A stretch of 64,000 bases of DNA from Crambe crambe (lineage: Eukaryota > Porifera > Demospongiae > Poecilosclerida > Crambeidae), in assembly GCA_963924555.1 (NCBI GenBank), contig OZ004592.1, positions 3,968,001-4,032,000 on the forward strand, read 5' to 3'. The position numbers and the translations under genes were made by a program. The notes beneath the pieces were generated by a model, which was given only the letters and a program-made list of their open reading frames with translations, made no database searches and was not told the origin of the DNA. Positions 33,780 through 46,904 of the stretch are shown piece by piece. Position 1 is the first letter of the stretch. Every line of letters begins with the position of its first letter.

Positions 33780-35960
33780 TCCTACAATAGATTATAAGTC
33801 TCAGTGTGCATGAGAAGCTTACAGTAGTCAGTTTGTCTGTCTGTCTCTATCAGCTATACAGTTGGCATGCAAATGGTTCAACAGGATAGCAAATCATACT
33901 TTGATTCCCACTCTCACTGGTATAGTCTCTTGTGGCTTCATACAGCTCTCTAGCTCTGCCATGCTTCTAGAGCCAGCTAGCTGGCTTTCGCTCTCTTGAT
34001 GTCAACCATAGCTAGCACTTTACAATTCTAAGCTACCTGCTTCATTACTAAACACTGACATCTCTCCAAAGAGTTCCAGAGTCATTCCGCTCACTCCCCT
34101 CAACACAATACGTACACATAATGTGTTGCTGCAATCACTAGCAGTTTTTTTTAACACACCCCCACCCCACCCCAACTATTCACACAATGTTGTGTATGCA
34201 ATTACAGAATGAGATGAAGTCCTCAAAAGAGGAGCATTCATAATCGTCCCTCTAAGAGACCAAACCCTTTGAGGTAACCATCAATCCTTCTCACCTTATA
34301 CTTGTACTGTGTAATAGTTTCTTTAAGGTCAATTGGATCCTATAAAGGTGTGCATGTATGGGAAAATGTTGTGTGACAGCTGGCAGCAAGCGACCCTTAC
34401 TTGGTTATCACACGTGATTTCCTTATGATATGTATTTCAATCACCTTCCCCCTCCTTGAGTCTCTTTGTGGTCATATATATATACTACCATGTGGAATTG
34501 TACTCTTATCCTGCTTCACCTTTAGTACATTATGTTTTCCATGGCTTAAGGGTGCCAATACATCCCGCCCATGCAGGGTTGCTATGGAAGAATAGCTTTA
34601 AAAATATTCGCCTTAGAGACATCTAACTTGGACCAAGTTATTACATACTAAAATAGTACTACACACACCAAAAATGAAGAGTGCCTGATGATTTTCACAG
34701 ATGTTACAACCGATTTCATTCTCAAGGTAAACTGCGTTGCATCTCAAAGACCGCTTGGATTCTATGGCTAATTTTTGTTATGAAGCTTCCTATACATATT
34801 TCTATCAAAATTACGATGAGTTTTTGTTGATTTGTATTTTACTTTTCTATATATCCACACAAGACCATGCATTCTGGAAATTCTAGAATAGATATGAACT
34901 AAAACAAATTGTAACTTTTTAGACCTTACCTTGTAGTTATTGTACGCAAAATATTGGCTCATTCCCATGCTTGGTTCCTGAGTTGCCGTGATTTGTCTTT
35001 TAATCATGCTAGCATGGATTTTAGATGTGCCAGAGCAGCTGCTACTATTGTGGTTTACTATCTGTTATTTTAGCGCGGTAGTGTTTGTGGTTAATTAGTG
35101 CTTATAGTGCTAGTGCTTATTAGTGCTTATTAGTGCTTGCCTTTCCTCCATGGTGTCCTTTATATTCAGCCTCAATACATTTCCTACTAACTCCTTCATA
35201 TCCACCAACATCCTGTTGTCACATAATTATGTTAATATCCCATGCAGGAGAATTGCTACTGTAGGAAATGTGTCTGTCCTTATAATAACACCAACCACTT
35301 CACAGTAAAGCTTTTCCACTGAGTGTGCACAAGTACACCACAACTATACAATCACTTCACCAACCAAAGTGAAAAAACACAATTTATTGAATATCAGTGA
35401 GTTGTGTACTGATGTTCAATTTGAAGTACTGTCCTGGCTCTGTTCCTCTGACATAATGTAATTGGTCTATTCGGAACTGGTGAGATTACCTTTCCACAGC
35501 TGACCTCAACATATTAATGGGGAGATCCCCTAAATTAGTGTTTGTATTGTGTTGCTGTACGTTACTAACCTTAATTTCCTTTGGATACCACATGCACATC
35601 CACTGGTTTGTGTGTGATTATGTTGTGGTGAATTAATGCTTTATTCCTCTGGCCGGTTGCTCTAAAACTAAATAGCTGCATTATATGTGAGAGTATCAGG
35701 TAGAAATCCAGCATTAGATTAGTCATTCCTCAAATCAAATTTCAATCTACCCCTGGCACTAATGGGTTGGAGACCATCAATCCTTCTCACCTTTGTCTGT
35801 TGGATCCAAGCAACCCTTACTTGGTCGCTTTCCTTCCTCATGTGATTAGCTTTTCATGAATATTGAATTTAACTCTTCCCCCCTCCAATTAGTGGTAAGT
35901 GTTAATGTGCCACCTATGTCATAGGTATGTATAATCAGTACTGATTGCCCCTTCGGTGTC
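33780..35960. other. Spacer with a diverged internal repeat, no gene
   Basis: The blocks 34,262-34,475 and 35,775-35,890 share 'ACCATCAATCCTTCTCACCTT' and 'ACCCTTACTTGGT', so the region holds an old local duplication. A run of 'TTAGTGCTTA' units lies near 35,095-35,135. No ORF shows a domain. Confidence 0.4.
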
Positions 35961-35964
35961 CTAG

Positions 35965-36190
35965 AAGTGAAGTAGGAATAGTATTTTGTTATAGTGGTTC
36001 TTGAGTTTGGTGATGGATGGTTACTTGACTCACTTGTTGTTGTTGAAGGGGGAGTGAAGTAGGGATTTAAGTTGGATATAGGTGTGGTTACTGAAATTAG
36101 GAGGGCTGAGAGTGATAGGAATAGTAATTATTAATGCAGCTATATTATGGCTATCCCTACTTTACTTTTTATTTAGAAGAAATTTTTTGT
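35965..36190. mobile_element. MITE-like repeat, copy 2
   Basis: Matches 13,690-13,945 ('GAGTTTGGTGATGG', 'TTACTTGACTCACTTGTTG', 'TTTATTTAGAAGAAATTTTT'). Confidence 0.5.
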
Positions 36191-36386
36191 GCTCATGATT
36201 AATTAGCACTCTCATGTGTACCATAATATACTTACTGTGCATTATTTAGAAGTTGAGTATTGTGATGTTAACAGCCCCAGACAGAAATACATTCCTTTTA
36301 GACATACTTCAGTTCCCCCATTGGAGGTATTGGTGTAGAGGTGTACAACCAATGCAACATTCAATCATTCATTAAGTACCCATGTA

Positions 36387-36520
36387 TGTACTCTATGTAC
36401 AGTGGAACCCCATAAAGGTCACCTCATGCATGTACTCTATGTACAATGGAACCCCATAAAGGTCACCTCATGCATGTACTCTATGTACAATGGAACCCCA
36501 TAAAGGTCACCTCTGAAATA
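36387..36520. repeat. 44-bp tandem repeat, three units
   Basis: Units start at 36,387, 36,431 and 36,475 with 'TGTACTCTATGTACAATGGA' and 'ACCCCATAAAGGTCACCTCA'. The 'CAGTGGAACCCCATAAAGG' wording followed by 'GGACACTTTGTTAC' resembles MITE ends. Confidence 0.8.
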
Positions 36521-36524
36521 GAGA

Positions 36525-37660
36525 CACCCTCTCTAATAAGGACACTTTGTTACATCCAAAATGTGCTCTTTTAGTACAAATAAATAAGGCCACCCCTCTA
36601 TAAAGGCCGTAGAGTTTGGCAAGCAAGGGGTTAAGTACATGTACCACCCATATGCAACCAAGACATCACAACATCTAATGTTGTCCTAAACTTATGCTTC
36701 AAGTATTCTGTATTCTGATTTGCTGTCTGATTATGTATTCATAATTGCTGATAAGGAGATAATGCTGAGCATAACCCTTCCTCCTGTCTCTGATTGCTCC
36801 TCTCCTTCCCCCTATATATTGTACCATCTCACTTTGACCCTAGCATGGATAATGTTGAGAATTCGTAGACATGGCCCACCTCTGACAGTTGACATCGACT
36901 GTTCTGTACTCAATGTTGAGACCCTTTACCCACTTTACCTTACTTGATGTGTATAGAGTGGTAAAATGTTGAAGTGTGTATCCAGAGAGGTTGTCATATT
37001 AGTTGATATGATTGTTTATTTTCTGTTTCACTATGGTCCCTTTTATTATGTATGGGTAGACCGTTGGAAAGCTAAAATTTTGGTGGTAAAAAGGTTCTAC
37101 CAGCAAGTCTATAGAAGATGAATGATTTCAGGTTTTTAAAAATTATTTTATTTTGGTGGTTATCAACCCTTAAAGGTGAAGGTATCATGTCTGAGTCAGA
37201 ATTGAGGATGAATAGTCCATAGTCACGCACTACTACTGGCACTACTTCCACTGCAGACTTCACTATAGTCTTGTAGTGGTCCCTTGAGGTGGATCATTGC
37301 TTCCATCAGTGACAAATGGTAATGGAAGCAATTTCCTCTTAGAATAGATGATACAACTACTGTGACTTCCCATAACTATCACATCTTACATCCTAGCACT
37401 CTACACATACATCCCATTCATGTCACTGTGAACAAAAATAACACTCAGTTTTATTCTTCAGCTTCTAAGGTATACTGATGGGTACATTCAAACCTAATCA
37501 CATGACCAAATCACATGACCACTTCCAATGGGTTGCCAAACTCATTCATTACTCCTTACAAATGCAGAATTCCTTGCAATCCAATGTCCTATGAAAGGAA
37601 AAAAATTATGCTATATAAAAAGGCCATGTAGGGTTACTTTTACCTATAGGAGTTTTAGTG
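36525..37660. other. Spacer, no gene
   Basis: A short MITE-like continuation lies at 36,520-36,610 ('AAATAAGGCCACCCCTCTAT'). Otherwise no feature could be supported. Confidence 0.35.
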
Positions 37661-37665
37661 AACAG

Positions 37666-37825
37666 ACATCAAAATTATGCTGCCTTCAATAATAATCCCT
37701 ACATCACTGCCTCCCACCAAGCTGCTTTAATTAATTGTTCATGTCAGTGTAAAAGTGTTCTGCTTAGTTTAGGGAGTGATGTAGGGATTATTATTGAAGG
37801 CAGCATAATTTTGATATCTGTTCAC
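37666..37825. mobile_element. Foldback MITE of about 155 bp, copy 1
   Basis: 'ATCAAAATTATGCTGCCTTC' at the left is mirrored at the right (GAAGGCAGCATAATTTTGAT). The inner arms 'AATAATCCCTACATCACTGC' also mirror. A second copy is at 55,488-55,640. Confidence 0.75.
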
Positions 37826-37888
37826 CAAAACTGCTATGGCTGACATAGTATCATTTATAATGCTATAGGGTTACGCCATGAATATAAT

Positions 37889-38343
37889 GTAGTGATCACA
37901 TGGAAACCAGGCAGCTATGGACAATATAATGTAGTGATCATATGGAAACCAGGCAGCTATGGACAATATAATGTAGTGATCATATGGAAACCAGGCAGCT
38001 ATGGACAATATAATGTAGTGATCATATGGAAACCAGGCAGCTATGGACAATATAATGTAGTGATCATATGGAAACCAGGCAGCTATGGACAATATAATGT
38101 AGTGATCATATGGAAACCAGGCAGCTATGGACAATATAATGTAGTGATCATATGGAAACCAGGCAGCTATGGACAATATAATGTAGTGATCATATGGAAA
38201 CCAGGCAGCTATGGACAATATAATGTAGTGATCATATGGAAACCAGGCAGCTATGGACAATATAATGTAGTGATCATATGGAAACCAGGCAGCTATGGAC
38301 AATATAATGTAGTGATCATATGGAAACAGGCAGCTATGGACGA
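37889..38343. repeat. 42-bp satellite, 11 units
   Basis: Units of 'GTAGTGATCATATGGAAACC' plus 'AGGCAGCTATGGACAATATAAT' start every 42 bp from 37,889 to 38,309 and are virtually identical. As 42 is 3n, both strands stay open (plus repeat 'NVVIIWKPGSYGQY', minus 'FPYDHYIILSIAAW'), but these are not genes. A single unit stands at 12,625-12,660 and a shortened one at 45,530-45,560, so the array grew from the end of the duplicated unit. Confidence 0.9.
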
Positions 38344-39123
38344 TAGACTGAAATAGTATCATTTTGGTTATTGTTCTTCAGCATTGAGTCTTTCAGCCTC
38401 CAACATTCTCCTGCATGATAAGAATGTGCTTAAAATACAGGGTAAGCAGACATAACAGCTACAACTTACTCAATTCTGAGAAAAGCTTCGTATGGAGGGG
38501 CAAGGTTGTACAAAATTTCAAAAGTGAACTCTGTACCCTAGCCCTATAGCAGTATGCCATGATCCAAATTGAACACAGTTAGTTGTATCTATAGTACATC
38601 TGAGGCTTTGATGACCCTTTACCATATTAGGTGCTCATTAATTGCAATCCTATTGCATACCCACCTAGCTGGAGTAGTTGAGACAACAATGGAGCATGCA
38701 TGTATAGTCGTCAGACATCATGTGCACTCTCTGACATCCACATCTTTTGTAGCCATCAATCCATCACATACCCAAATTTTCATACTTCCTCAGCCATAGA
38801 GCTGGTCAATCTAATATTGGTCTATCATTCAGTCATTCCCAAATCTGGAAATAAGCAAGGCCATCGACATAATGAGTTAGATGTCCCCACAGGCAGTATT
38901 TTCAGACAGGCTGAGCTGGACTATATGGCTAAGCCACTATCTCCTGTAAAAGAATGTGATTAACTAGATCAGAGATTCGTTTATCCTCTGTTATGCATAG
39001 CAGATATTGAGTAGCGCTGAGCATTGTGTGGCTGTTGACAGACTAGAAATTCAAAGTGTGACAACCAATTAATGTATCCTCTTTTGTACGAGGTTACTCA
39101 TTCATTCGTGTTCTCTCTTACAG

Positions 39124-39243
39124 ACCCCTCTCAGATTGAGTCACCTCCACTAATCTCACCCAGCTACTGAAAGAATGAGGTGCTTATCTTGATATACACT
39201 ACTTGGTGTGTGATAGCATCTGGAAACGACACATAACATTCCA
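39124..39243 (+). pseudogene. Degenerate death-domain half-exon (unit C)
   Basis: Acceptor TTCTCTCTTACAG and donor CCA|GTAAGC are kept, as at 6,602; the frame is broken ('CAGATTGAGTCACC'). Confidence 0.5.
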
Positions 39244-39373
39244 GTAAGCCTTGCCACTACATTCCAACTGTATTCCATATGGATTTGGATGTGGGTAAAA
39301 ATGTTAAACCACCAAAATTAGTGACTAGTGGTGCTCCACACATGTGACTCTGACCCAAAGGACCAAAATGTCT

Positions 39374-39612
39374 GAGAACCCATGGAGGTATCCCCTGGAC
39401 CTATAGTATGTACATTAACCCTGAGAACCCATGGAGGTATCCCCTGGACCTATAGTATGTACATTAACCCTGAGAACCCATGGAGGTATCCCCTGGACCT
39501 ATAGTATGTACATTAACCCTGAGAACCCATGGAGGTATCCCCTGGACCTATAGTATGTACATTAAACCCTGAGAACCCATGGAGGTATCCCCTGGACCTA
39601 TAGTATGTACCT
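39374..39612. repeat. 49-bp tandem repeat, five units
   Basis: 'GAGAACCCATGGAGGTATCC' plus 'CCTGGACCTATAGTATGTAC' plus 'ATTAACCCT' begins at 39,374, 39,423, 39,472, 39,521 and 39,571. Units A and B have one copy only (near 6,870 and 32,305), so the expansion is specific to C. Confidence 0.85.
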
Positions 39613-40919
39613 GACTTTACTGCAAGACAATAAAGATCACTCAAAGTAAAGCTTTAATGGATACATTGTGCTCAAAGATGACAAGTGTAGAATTGAAGGC
39701 AAGGATACCAATGATATCTAATCATATCTTGTAGCACTGTGAGGTGTATGAAGAGAGTGATGGTCCATATTCCTTTTCTTTTTGTGGAATCTCTAACTGA
39801 TTGACTTGCTAGAATATCTGGACCTGTAGTTAGCTCAGAATCTGCTAGGACATGTTAAGTTCCTCTGTGGGGTCTAACATAATCATGTCTTGTTGCCAGT
39901 GTCGGTTCTCGCTGTGAGAAAATGGGTTTGAATTTGAACTCTATACCCTTACCCTTAGCAATATGCCATGATCCAAATTGAACACAACCGGCTGGTTTCT
40001 CAACCCTAAATAAATCAGACACTTTGAAGATCCTTTACCATACATGATGCACAATCCTAAAAATAATCGATGCACAGCCCAATTAAAATCCACACGAAAA
40101 GAACTGTCTGATGAGTTAAAAGTATGGTTTTATCCCAGGCAGTATTACAGGCTAATGTGATCTAAATAATGTTGTTTTATCCTCTGTTATGCAGCAGATA
40201 TTGAGTAGCACTAAGCGCCTACATAAGTGGAGCCAAAAGGTTGCTTGGGGGAGGGGCCCGGGGCATAGTCATGGTGTGAAAATTTTTTGGAGGACTCCTT
40301 CACTGGCAGGCCTGTCATAAGTGGTAGGACTTGTAAGTGTGACTTGCTTCATGCACCTGTGTAAGTGGAGGCATGGTCACAGGTGTGATTGTTGTTAAAG
40401 GAAATAACAGTTAGCATGCACTGAGTTATCTAATGTATGACCTTGAAAGTGAAAGCCAAGTTTGGTGCAATGTGATGTGTCATGTATACATAGACTATTT
40501 TCTATTCACAGCACTTTGACGTAGGTAGCCTTAGATGATTGTTCTAACCACGTTGTAAGTTAGTCCACATTAGTTATGATGTCTAATGATGTTCCTCTAA
40601 ATAATTATACCATAAGGCATTCCATATTAGAGCAGAGAAGCACAAATTGTGAAATAAAAGAGCAAAGTAGGCATGGTCAAGATTTCTGGACACTACAGTG
40701 CACCACTTTAGCTGCAGGCCTAGCTTAGTGCCATTGGTTTCATGTAATTACATTGAGCGTAAGTATCCATAAATATATCCTTTAGAGTATAGTCACTCAT
40801 ATTTTTCTATGGAACATGTAAGAATGAGAATTTCAGTGCTATTACCCATCCTTCCTCAAATAGTGAATCAGTCACGGGTTTGCATGGTGTATTCATATTA
40901 ATTCCTTTTTGCATCCAGG

Positions 40920-41261
40920 TCACAGAATCACTATTCTTTACAAAGTGTACTTCACTGACCTCTTCGATATACCCCCCCCCCCCTGACAACACTGATTGAT
41001 GGAATGGTAAGTCCCAGGGCTCACAATAACATCACAGGACACTAACTGCCCTTGTGTGACCAAAAAATGCTATTGGATAATCATGTCTCCATGGACAACG
41101 ATAGTGTTATTACATGCCCTGAAGTCCCTGTACTCACATGGTTATCATTTGTATTAATCCTTAATTGTCCTGCTTTTGTGTAGATTGTGGTTTGTCATTC
41201 TCCATACATATATTCTGTACAATATCAGGACACTGGATGGTTTCAAGAAGAACCTTGTGAA
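40920..41261 (+). other. Exon-like modules X and Y (unit C)
   Basis: X from 40,920 contains a C-run that breaks it. Y is 41,184-41,261 (78 bp) with the same splice signals as in A and B, open in phase 0. Another X is at 42,249-42,332, ending TGGAATG|GTAAGT. Confidence 0.3.
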
Positions 41262-43537
41262 GTAAGTACTGTACTTGGTGTGTGTGACTTTGAAAGTCTC
41301 ACTTTCTGGTGGAAATAAGGAGGAAAACATTTTTGTTAGAATCAGTGTTATTATCATGTGCATTATTTGGAGTTATCCTTCTTTCCTATAACTTACATGA
41401 GGTACCAGTTCATAAGTCTGCATGCCCACTATAATACAAGCAGATTGAGAAAACTTTGGTTAGTCAGAAGTATAATATCTAGGGATAAGAATAAAGGTTA
41501 GACTATAAAACTGTGGTCATGAAGTCAAGTAATGAAGTGTGACTAGAATTGTGTGGTATTCCTCCATCCTGTCCCTCAAATGTGCATTACATGTATGGAA
41601 TGTAGATCATGTCATCCTGTATGTGCTATTTAGTGTACCCATGTAGTGATACTTGATATTGGTGGGAGGAGCATGACTAGCTGGAAGTGCTCTGTGCATG
41701 ATAAGTTGTAATGTAAGTGGTTAGAACCACAATTATTTACAGTATAGCCTGTACAGATCAACTGATCCATATTGGAACTGTATTCTAGTGATTGTAATCC
41801 GTTGTCCCACGCCATGCAAGAGTGTAAATACTTTAAAGCACCACTTTACATGACTCTTGTCTCTGACAGCAATATCTAACACTGGAGCCTATCAGCTACT
41901 TCAATTGCTCACTTGCTCACTGTCAAATGCTGCACATTGCTATAGTAGTAGTTGTAGAGGCTCTAGGCTTATCTAAGTCCTTAGGTACATATAAACTCAA
42001 CAGCAAAAGAATTGAAGCACTCAAGAATACTTGCTTGCTCGCTCGCTGTCAAATGTTGCACATTGCCCTAGTTGTATCCATGAGTAGTATAGTCACTCTT
42101 ACTTCTCCTCAATGGAGCATGTAAGAATGGGAGGCATGCTATTACAGAAAAAGTGTATTGAATTACCCTCTTTTCTCAAATAGTGAATCAATCACAGGTT
42201 TGCATGGTGTGTTCTATTAATTCCTTCAATATACTTTTTTCGTCCAGGTCACAGAATCACTATTCTTTGCAAAGTGTACTTCACTGACCTCTTTGATTAT
42301 ACCTCCCCTTGACAACACTGGTGGATGGAATGGTAAGTCCCATGGCTCACAATAACATCACAGGACAATTTTTCGGTCTATTTCTTCACTTGTCCTGTCA
42401 CTTTCTGCTTGTGTCTGACTCTCTCCTTTAACTTAAGAGAAGGGCTACTGCACTCACAATCCTGTATGTAAAGCTTGATCCACTATATTAGCTAATCATA
42501 CTTTAGGTCATGACTAAAACAACTGTGGTTATACTCCTGGCCACTTGAAGTCAGAGTTATATAAATGTGGAATGCAAGGGAGAGTGTAGATCTGTCATCC
42601 TGTGCCATTGGAATTTTTTGTGTGTCCCCTTCCCAGACACCAATATTGTCCCTGTTAGCCCCCTAAAGTAACAAATTCCAAGTAAAGGGGCATCAAACTT
42701 TAGACATTACTCTGACTCAACTAATGGATAATTGCTCATTTTAAATGTGAACTTTAACCCCAACTCTAGCAATATGCCATGATCACAGCTGTATCCATCA
42801 TTTTCTCAACCATGGTACTATCTAGCTCTAGCAGTATATCTGAGACTTTGATGACCTTTTACCATACTAGGTGCACATTAATTCCAATCCTACATGGAAT
42901 GATTAGGTGGTGAAGTATACCCTACCCATTAGATTTGATAGTTGTATGGCTGAAAGGTGGGTGTGTGGTGATGGGTACAAAATATGGAATATGGTAATCG
43001 TCTGTGAGAGTGTGATCTAGCTGATGACATAGCTAGCATGTTGGTGTCTCGACCATCCCAACTAGGTTGGTCTATCATTCAGTCATTTCCAAACAGCTCT
43101 CTAATGAGTTAGAACCAATGCTAAATGATTAGTCATTCAGCATTCTTTATGTTCTCTCTTACACATTCCTTTCTGGGTGGGTGGGTTCTCAGGCATTTTA
43201 GTCCTTTGGATCATGTCAGGAGTCATGATTGGACTGGAGCTGAACTATTTTGGTGGTTTGTGGATGCATAGACTTCTGTTCCATAATTATGGCTTCTGCA
43301 TTATACCCACATCCACAAATTCCAATTGAATGTACAGATTAGATTGTATAAGGCTTTATTAAGTGCAGTGGTTAGTGGTCACTGGAGCTGAACTAATTAC
43401 TATGCATGACTAACTTCAAAACATGATATGCTTGCAGAGGTGGCTCCAGCTGATTATAGGTGGTCAGGTCAAGGGACATACTCATAATAGCATAACAGAA
43501 GACATTATCCCATTCTCAAATTGATTAGCAGGAATTT

Positions 43538-44243
43538 TTAAGGTGGCGGGTAGGTATTTGCTCATGAATAATTCATGAGTTAATGAGGCGAGTAGTTGCA
43601 CCGACTATGAGATGCTACAGTTGAAAACTACAGTTTAATACTGACTAACACTTCCTACTCTACAACTGAGGGCAGACCAGACACTCGAGATCACTACCGT
43701 TGCAGAGAAACTCAACCACTAAGCAGCCATACCTCGATCAATTTTTGACGTCAATTTTCTCAAACTGCAGCCATGTGCTGACCGTATTTTGTACTTTTTC
43801 TTATTATATGAACCAGTGGGCAGGGCCAGACGGAGAGATTTTGAAAAGAAGCCACTGTACGCGAGAGCTATGGCCCATCGATCGTTCGATTGACGGCTAA
43901 AAGTGATCAAAATTCAGGAGTGTTGGCTTTTCTGGCTAAAATCTCTCCGTGCCGCCCTGCATCTTGGTTTATACAACTGGAATAAGCACAAAAGACAGTC
44001 ATCACAAGCCTGTAGTTCGAGAAAATTGACGTCAAAAAATCGATCGAGGTATGGCTGCTTAGCGGTTGAGTTTCTCTGCAACGGTAGTGTTCTCGAGTGT
44101 CTGGTTTGCCCTCAGATGTAGAGTAGGAAGTGCTAGTCAGTATGAAACTGTAGTTTTCAACTATACCATCTCATAGTCGGTGCAACTACTCGCCTCATTA
44201 ACTCATGAATTATTCATGAGCAAACGCATACCCGCCGCCTTAA
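43538..44243. mobile_element. TTAA-flanked foldback element, copy 2
   Basis: TTAA at 43,538-43,541 and 44,240-44,243 flank 698 bp nearly identical to 9,862-10,560. The corresponding empty site in unit A ('GGAATTTAACAATTC', near 10,768) has a single TTAA, so the insertion site is proven by comparison. It differs from the site in unit A. Confidence 0.85.
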
Positions 44244-44677
44244 CATGTCACCATTGTTCCAAAAGTGAGCACTCACTGAACTACATGCATAACTAAATGG
44301 TCATATTAAAGCACTTAGACCAACCCAACCACCAGCTTGTGAATGTAATCCATTGTTCCACACCATGCACACTATATGGTATGTACATCATGGGAAAATC
44401 ATCATGTCATGTAGCATCATGTTATGGTGCTAGATATATCAGTGGTATTCCTTTGGTTTCATGCCTTTGATTCCAATTCACTCATAATGTGTCCATTAAG
44501 TACTTTTAGAGTATAGTCAATACCATTCTCCTCTATGAGGTATAGGGTACCATGAGAGGATTTCAGTGGAATATGCTATTTTAGAGAAGTGTGTTGAATG
44601 AATTAAATGCCTCAAATAATCACTATTTATGGGTTTGCATGGTGTGTTCTACTTCCTTCAATACTTTTTACATCCAG

Positions 44678-44755
44678 GTTACACAGTCACTACTCTTCAT
44701 GAAGTATACTTCACTGACCTCTTTACCCCTCCCCCCAGCACTGGTGGATGGAAGG
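44678..44755 (+). other. Exon-like module X' (unit C)
   Basis: It sits between CATCCAG and G|GTAAGT, 78 bp. It is open in phase 1 ('GYTVTTLHEVYFTDLFTPPP') and in another frame. A related copy is at 11,236. Function unknown. Confidence 0.25.
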
Positions 44756-45845
44756 GTAAGTCCCTGTACTCATTATGAACCATTGTGAGTAGATCCCCTC
44801 CATAGATACTCTGTAGAATACATCAGGATGCTGGATAGTTTCAAGAGGTACCTCATGAAGTTTAGTGTGTGATTTTGAAAGTCCCACATTCTTGTTGAAA
44901 GGAGGCTAGGGAGTCGAATGAGAAGGCACTATTATATATTATATTGTCCTGTTCAATACAGTGACGTGATTGGCTTACTGAGCATGTGTGCTCACCCCAC
45001 AATGCTTTGCATTTCCCTAGTTAATTCTCAATGCATTATTAAAGGTTACTATGGCTACATGAACTGGCCACTTAAAGTTAAGTAATGAAGTGTGACTAGA
45101 GTTATGTGGTATTCGTCCATCCTGTCCAGTAATGAAGTGTGCAATACATGTGTCAGAGCTCAGTTATGTGGGAGTGTTTGGAAAATGTAGTCCCTGGTCT
45201 TGTCATTCCGTGTCCCACTTTGACTTGACAGTATACTTACTGCAAGTTTCAATTAGGTGGCTATACAGTAGCATGTAGGGAGAGTGTCATACCTTATAGA
45301 AATGCAGAGTGAGTGATTTAATATTTCCATTTAGATACCCTGATGACAGAGTAGGTTGGGGGATCTCTCCATGAGGTGCTGGTTACAGGGTGTCTCTGAA
45401 AACTTCATCCACAACAAGGGACTCACCCTCATTAGTAGAGCCCATCAACAGGTTTGTTATTCCATATGATTATAAATAAATGTATACCTCTTTGTCTAAA
45501 ATGTTATAGGGTTACAACTGGTGCCACGAGTGTAATGTAGTGACCAGGCAGCTATGGACAATGGACTGAAGTACACAATAGTATCATTTTATGTATTGTT
45601 TACTATTTTCTGTATACATGTGCACTTAGTTTCGCTTTTAATTTATGGAAATAATTTATGCATGGGCAGGCACTGTATAAAATGGCAAGGTAGGGTTATC
45701 CTAGTTAGCTAATCAAGTATCAAAGAATCTCGTCCCTGTCCCTTGGACTGGAACTTGCATGTGCTATCATAAGATGGAAAGTTGTTGCTAGATATACCCC
45801 GGTAGTGGTAGAAGCTGCTTGTTGGACACACCTCCTATGATACAT

Positions 45846-46897
45846 TAGGGGGCCTTGCTGACGACACAATTCAAACTGTTCGCTCCATTGGCAAGGCCAT
45901 CGCAGACAGAATGGGTACTACAGATAATTCCTCCAACTCTTCCAAGCACCTCTTTGGTGGACTAGCCATCGCCCTGTGGCGTGGCAACGCCTGTTTATGA
46001 CTACATCGCCTCCCAACTCTCCCCCCCCCCCCCCCCCCCCCCCCCGGAGTGCCATGACTTGCCATTATTAACAAGTTAGTCTTTTAAAAAGACTAGGAAT
46101 GCCTCAGCACTTAAGTGCAACCTCTATTTATTTTTAATCTTAAATGCTTTATAGTGAATACGTGACAGTGGTATATAAGAGACGATAAAGATACACTGAG
46201 GATCACCGGCTTGAAACCAGAGTCCTACAAGGATGATTGGCTGAACACTCATGGGCATAATTAATGAAAACTGTGGGGGGTTGTGGGGTCAAATATTTCT
46301 ACAAAATGTTGCCAAAATATTTCTCTCAGCTTCTTTTCTGTGGAGAGTTCCAAATAAAGCACACTGAGCAACATGGCTTATAATTATTGTAGTAAGATTA
46401 GTATTTACACACTATTCTTGCTGTTCAACTGTCGTTTAATGGTTATTCTCAGCATAGCTTGATTGAAGTATGTGTACTGGATTCTCTCATTGTTTGGAAG
46501 CCTCAAAGTCTTAGTTCTGAGATTCTCCTTCACCATGGCTCTCTCTTTGACACTTCAAACGAAGCACTAGTTCGTGTACCTTGCAATCTCTGTTGTTTTT
46601 GTTCACTGCTGTCTTTTAGTCAGTTCTCTGCATGTGATAATGGGCTTGATTTGTTGGCAAAGACGGCCAAGAATCATCAGTACTAGAGTTATCGCATAGT
46701 AACTGCGAGCCTGAGCTGAGCCTGTCTGTTTGTCCTTAGTACTTTGTCTAGCTAGCTAGCCAGAGCTAAATTAATGCACGTGCTCGATACGCATCATCGT
46801 GCATCATTGCGCGACCACCATCGCCGATCATATGCATAGTCTAGTCGCTTCCAATTCCAGCACTGCGCCTCGGCACTTCGGTACCGAGGCAAAAATT
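45846..46897. mobile_element. Transposon insertion with 10-bp target duplication
   Basis: TATGATACAT occurs at 45,836-45,845 and 46,898-46,907, and unit A reads straight across this point. The inner part 46,077-46,897 is repeated in inverse orientation at 53,331-54,142. Its ends carry hairpins (TAGTCTTTTAAAAAGACTA; GCCTCGGCACTTCGGTACCGAGGC region). The left part 45,862-46,018 has a coding-like frame ('DDTIQTVRSIGKAIADRMG', 'KHLFGGLAIALWRGNA') reminiscent of TE ORFs, followed by a C-run. A 9-11 bp duplication fits Mutator-like elements, but the class is not settled. Confidence 0.6.
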
Positions 46898-46904
46898 TAT
46901 GATA

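Larger units (their letters stand above)
29808..33780 (+). repeat. Duplicated unit B, near-identical to unit A
   Basis: It follows 4,384-8,431. From 29,808 to about 33,440 only scattered single-base changes and a few small indels are seen; from about 33,450 to 33,780 divergence rises sharply and deletions appear. The short ORFs here duplicate those of unit A and are not genes. Confidence 0.85.

Noticed and set aside
37871..38362. Long ORFs on both strands (163 and 154 residues)
   Set aside because: They are the 42-bp satellite read in open frames; the unit length is a multiple of three, so openness carries no coding evidence.
37889..39612. CRISPR-like regular direct repeats
   Set aside because: The repeats are contiguous with no unique spacers, and the context is eukaryotic.
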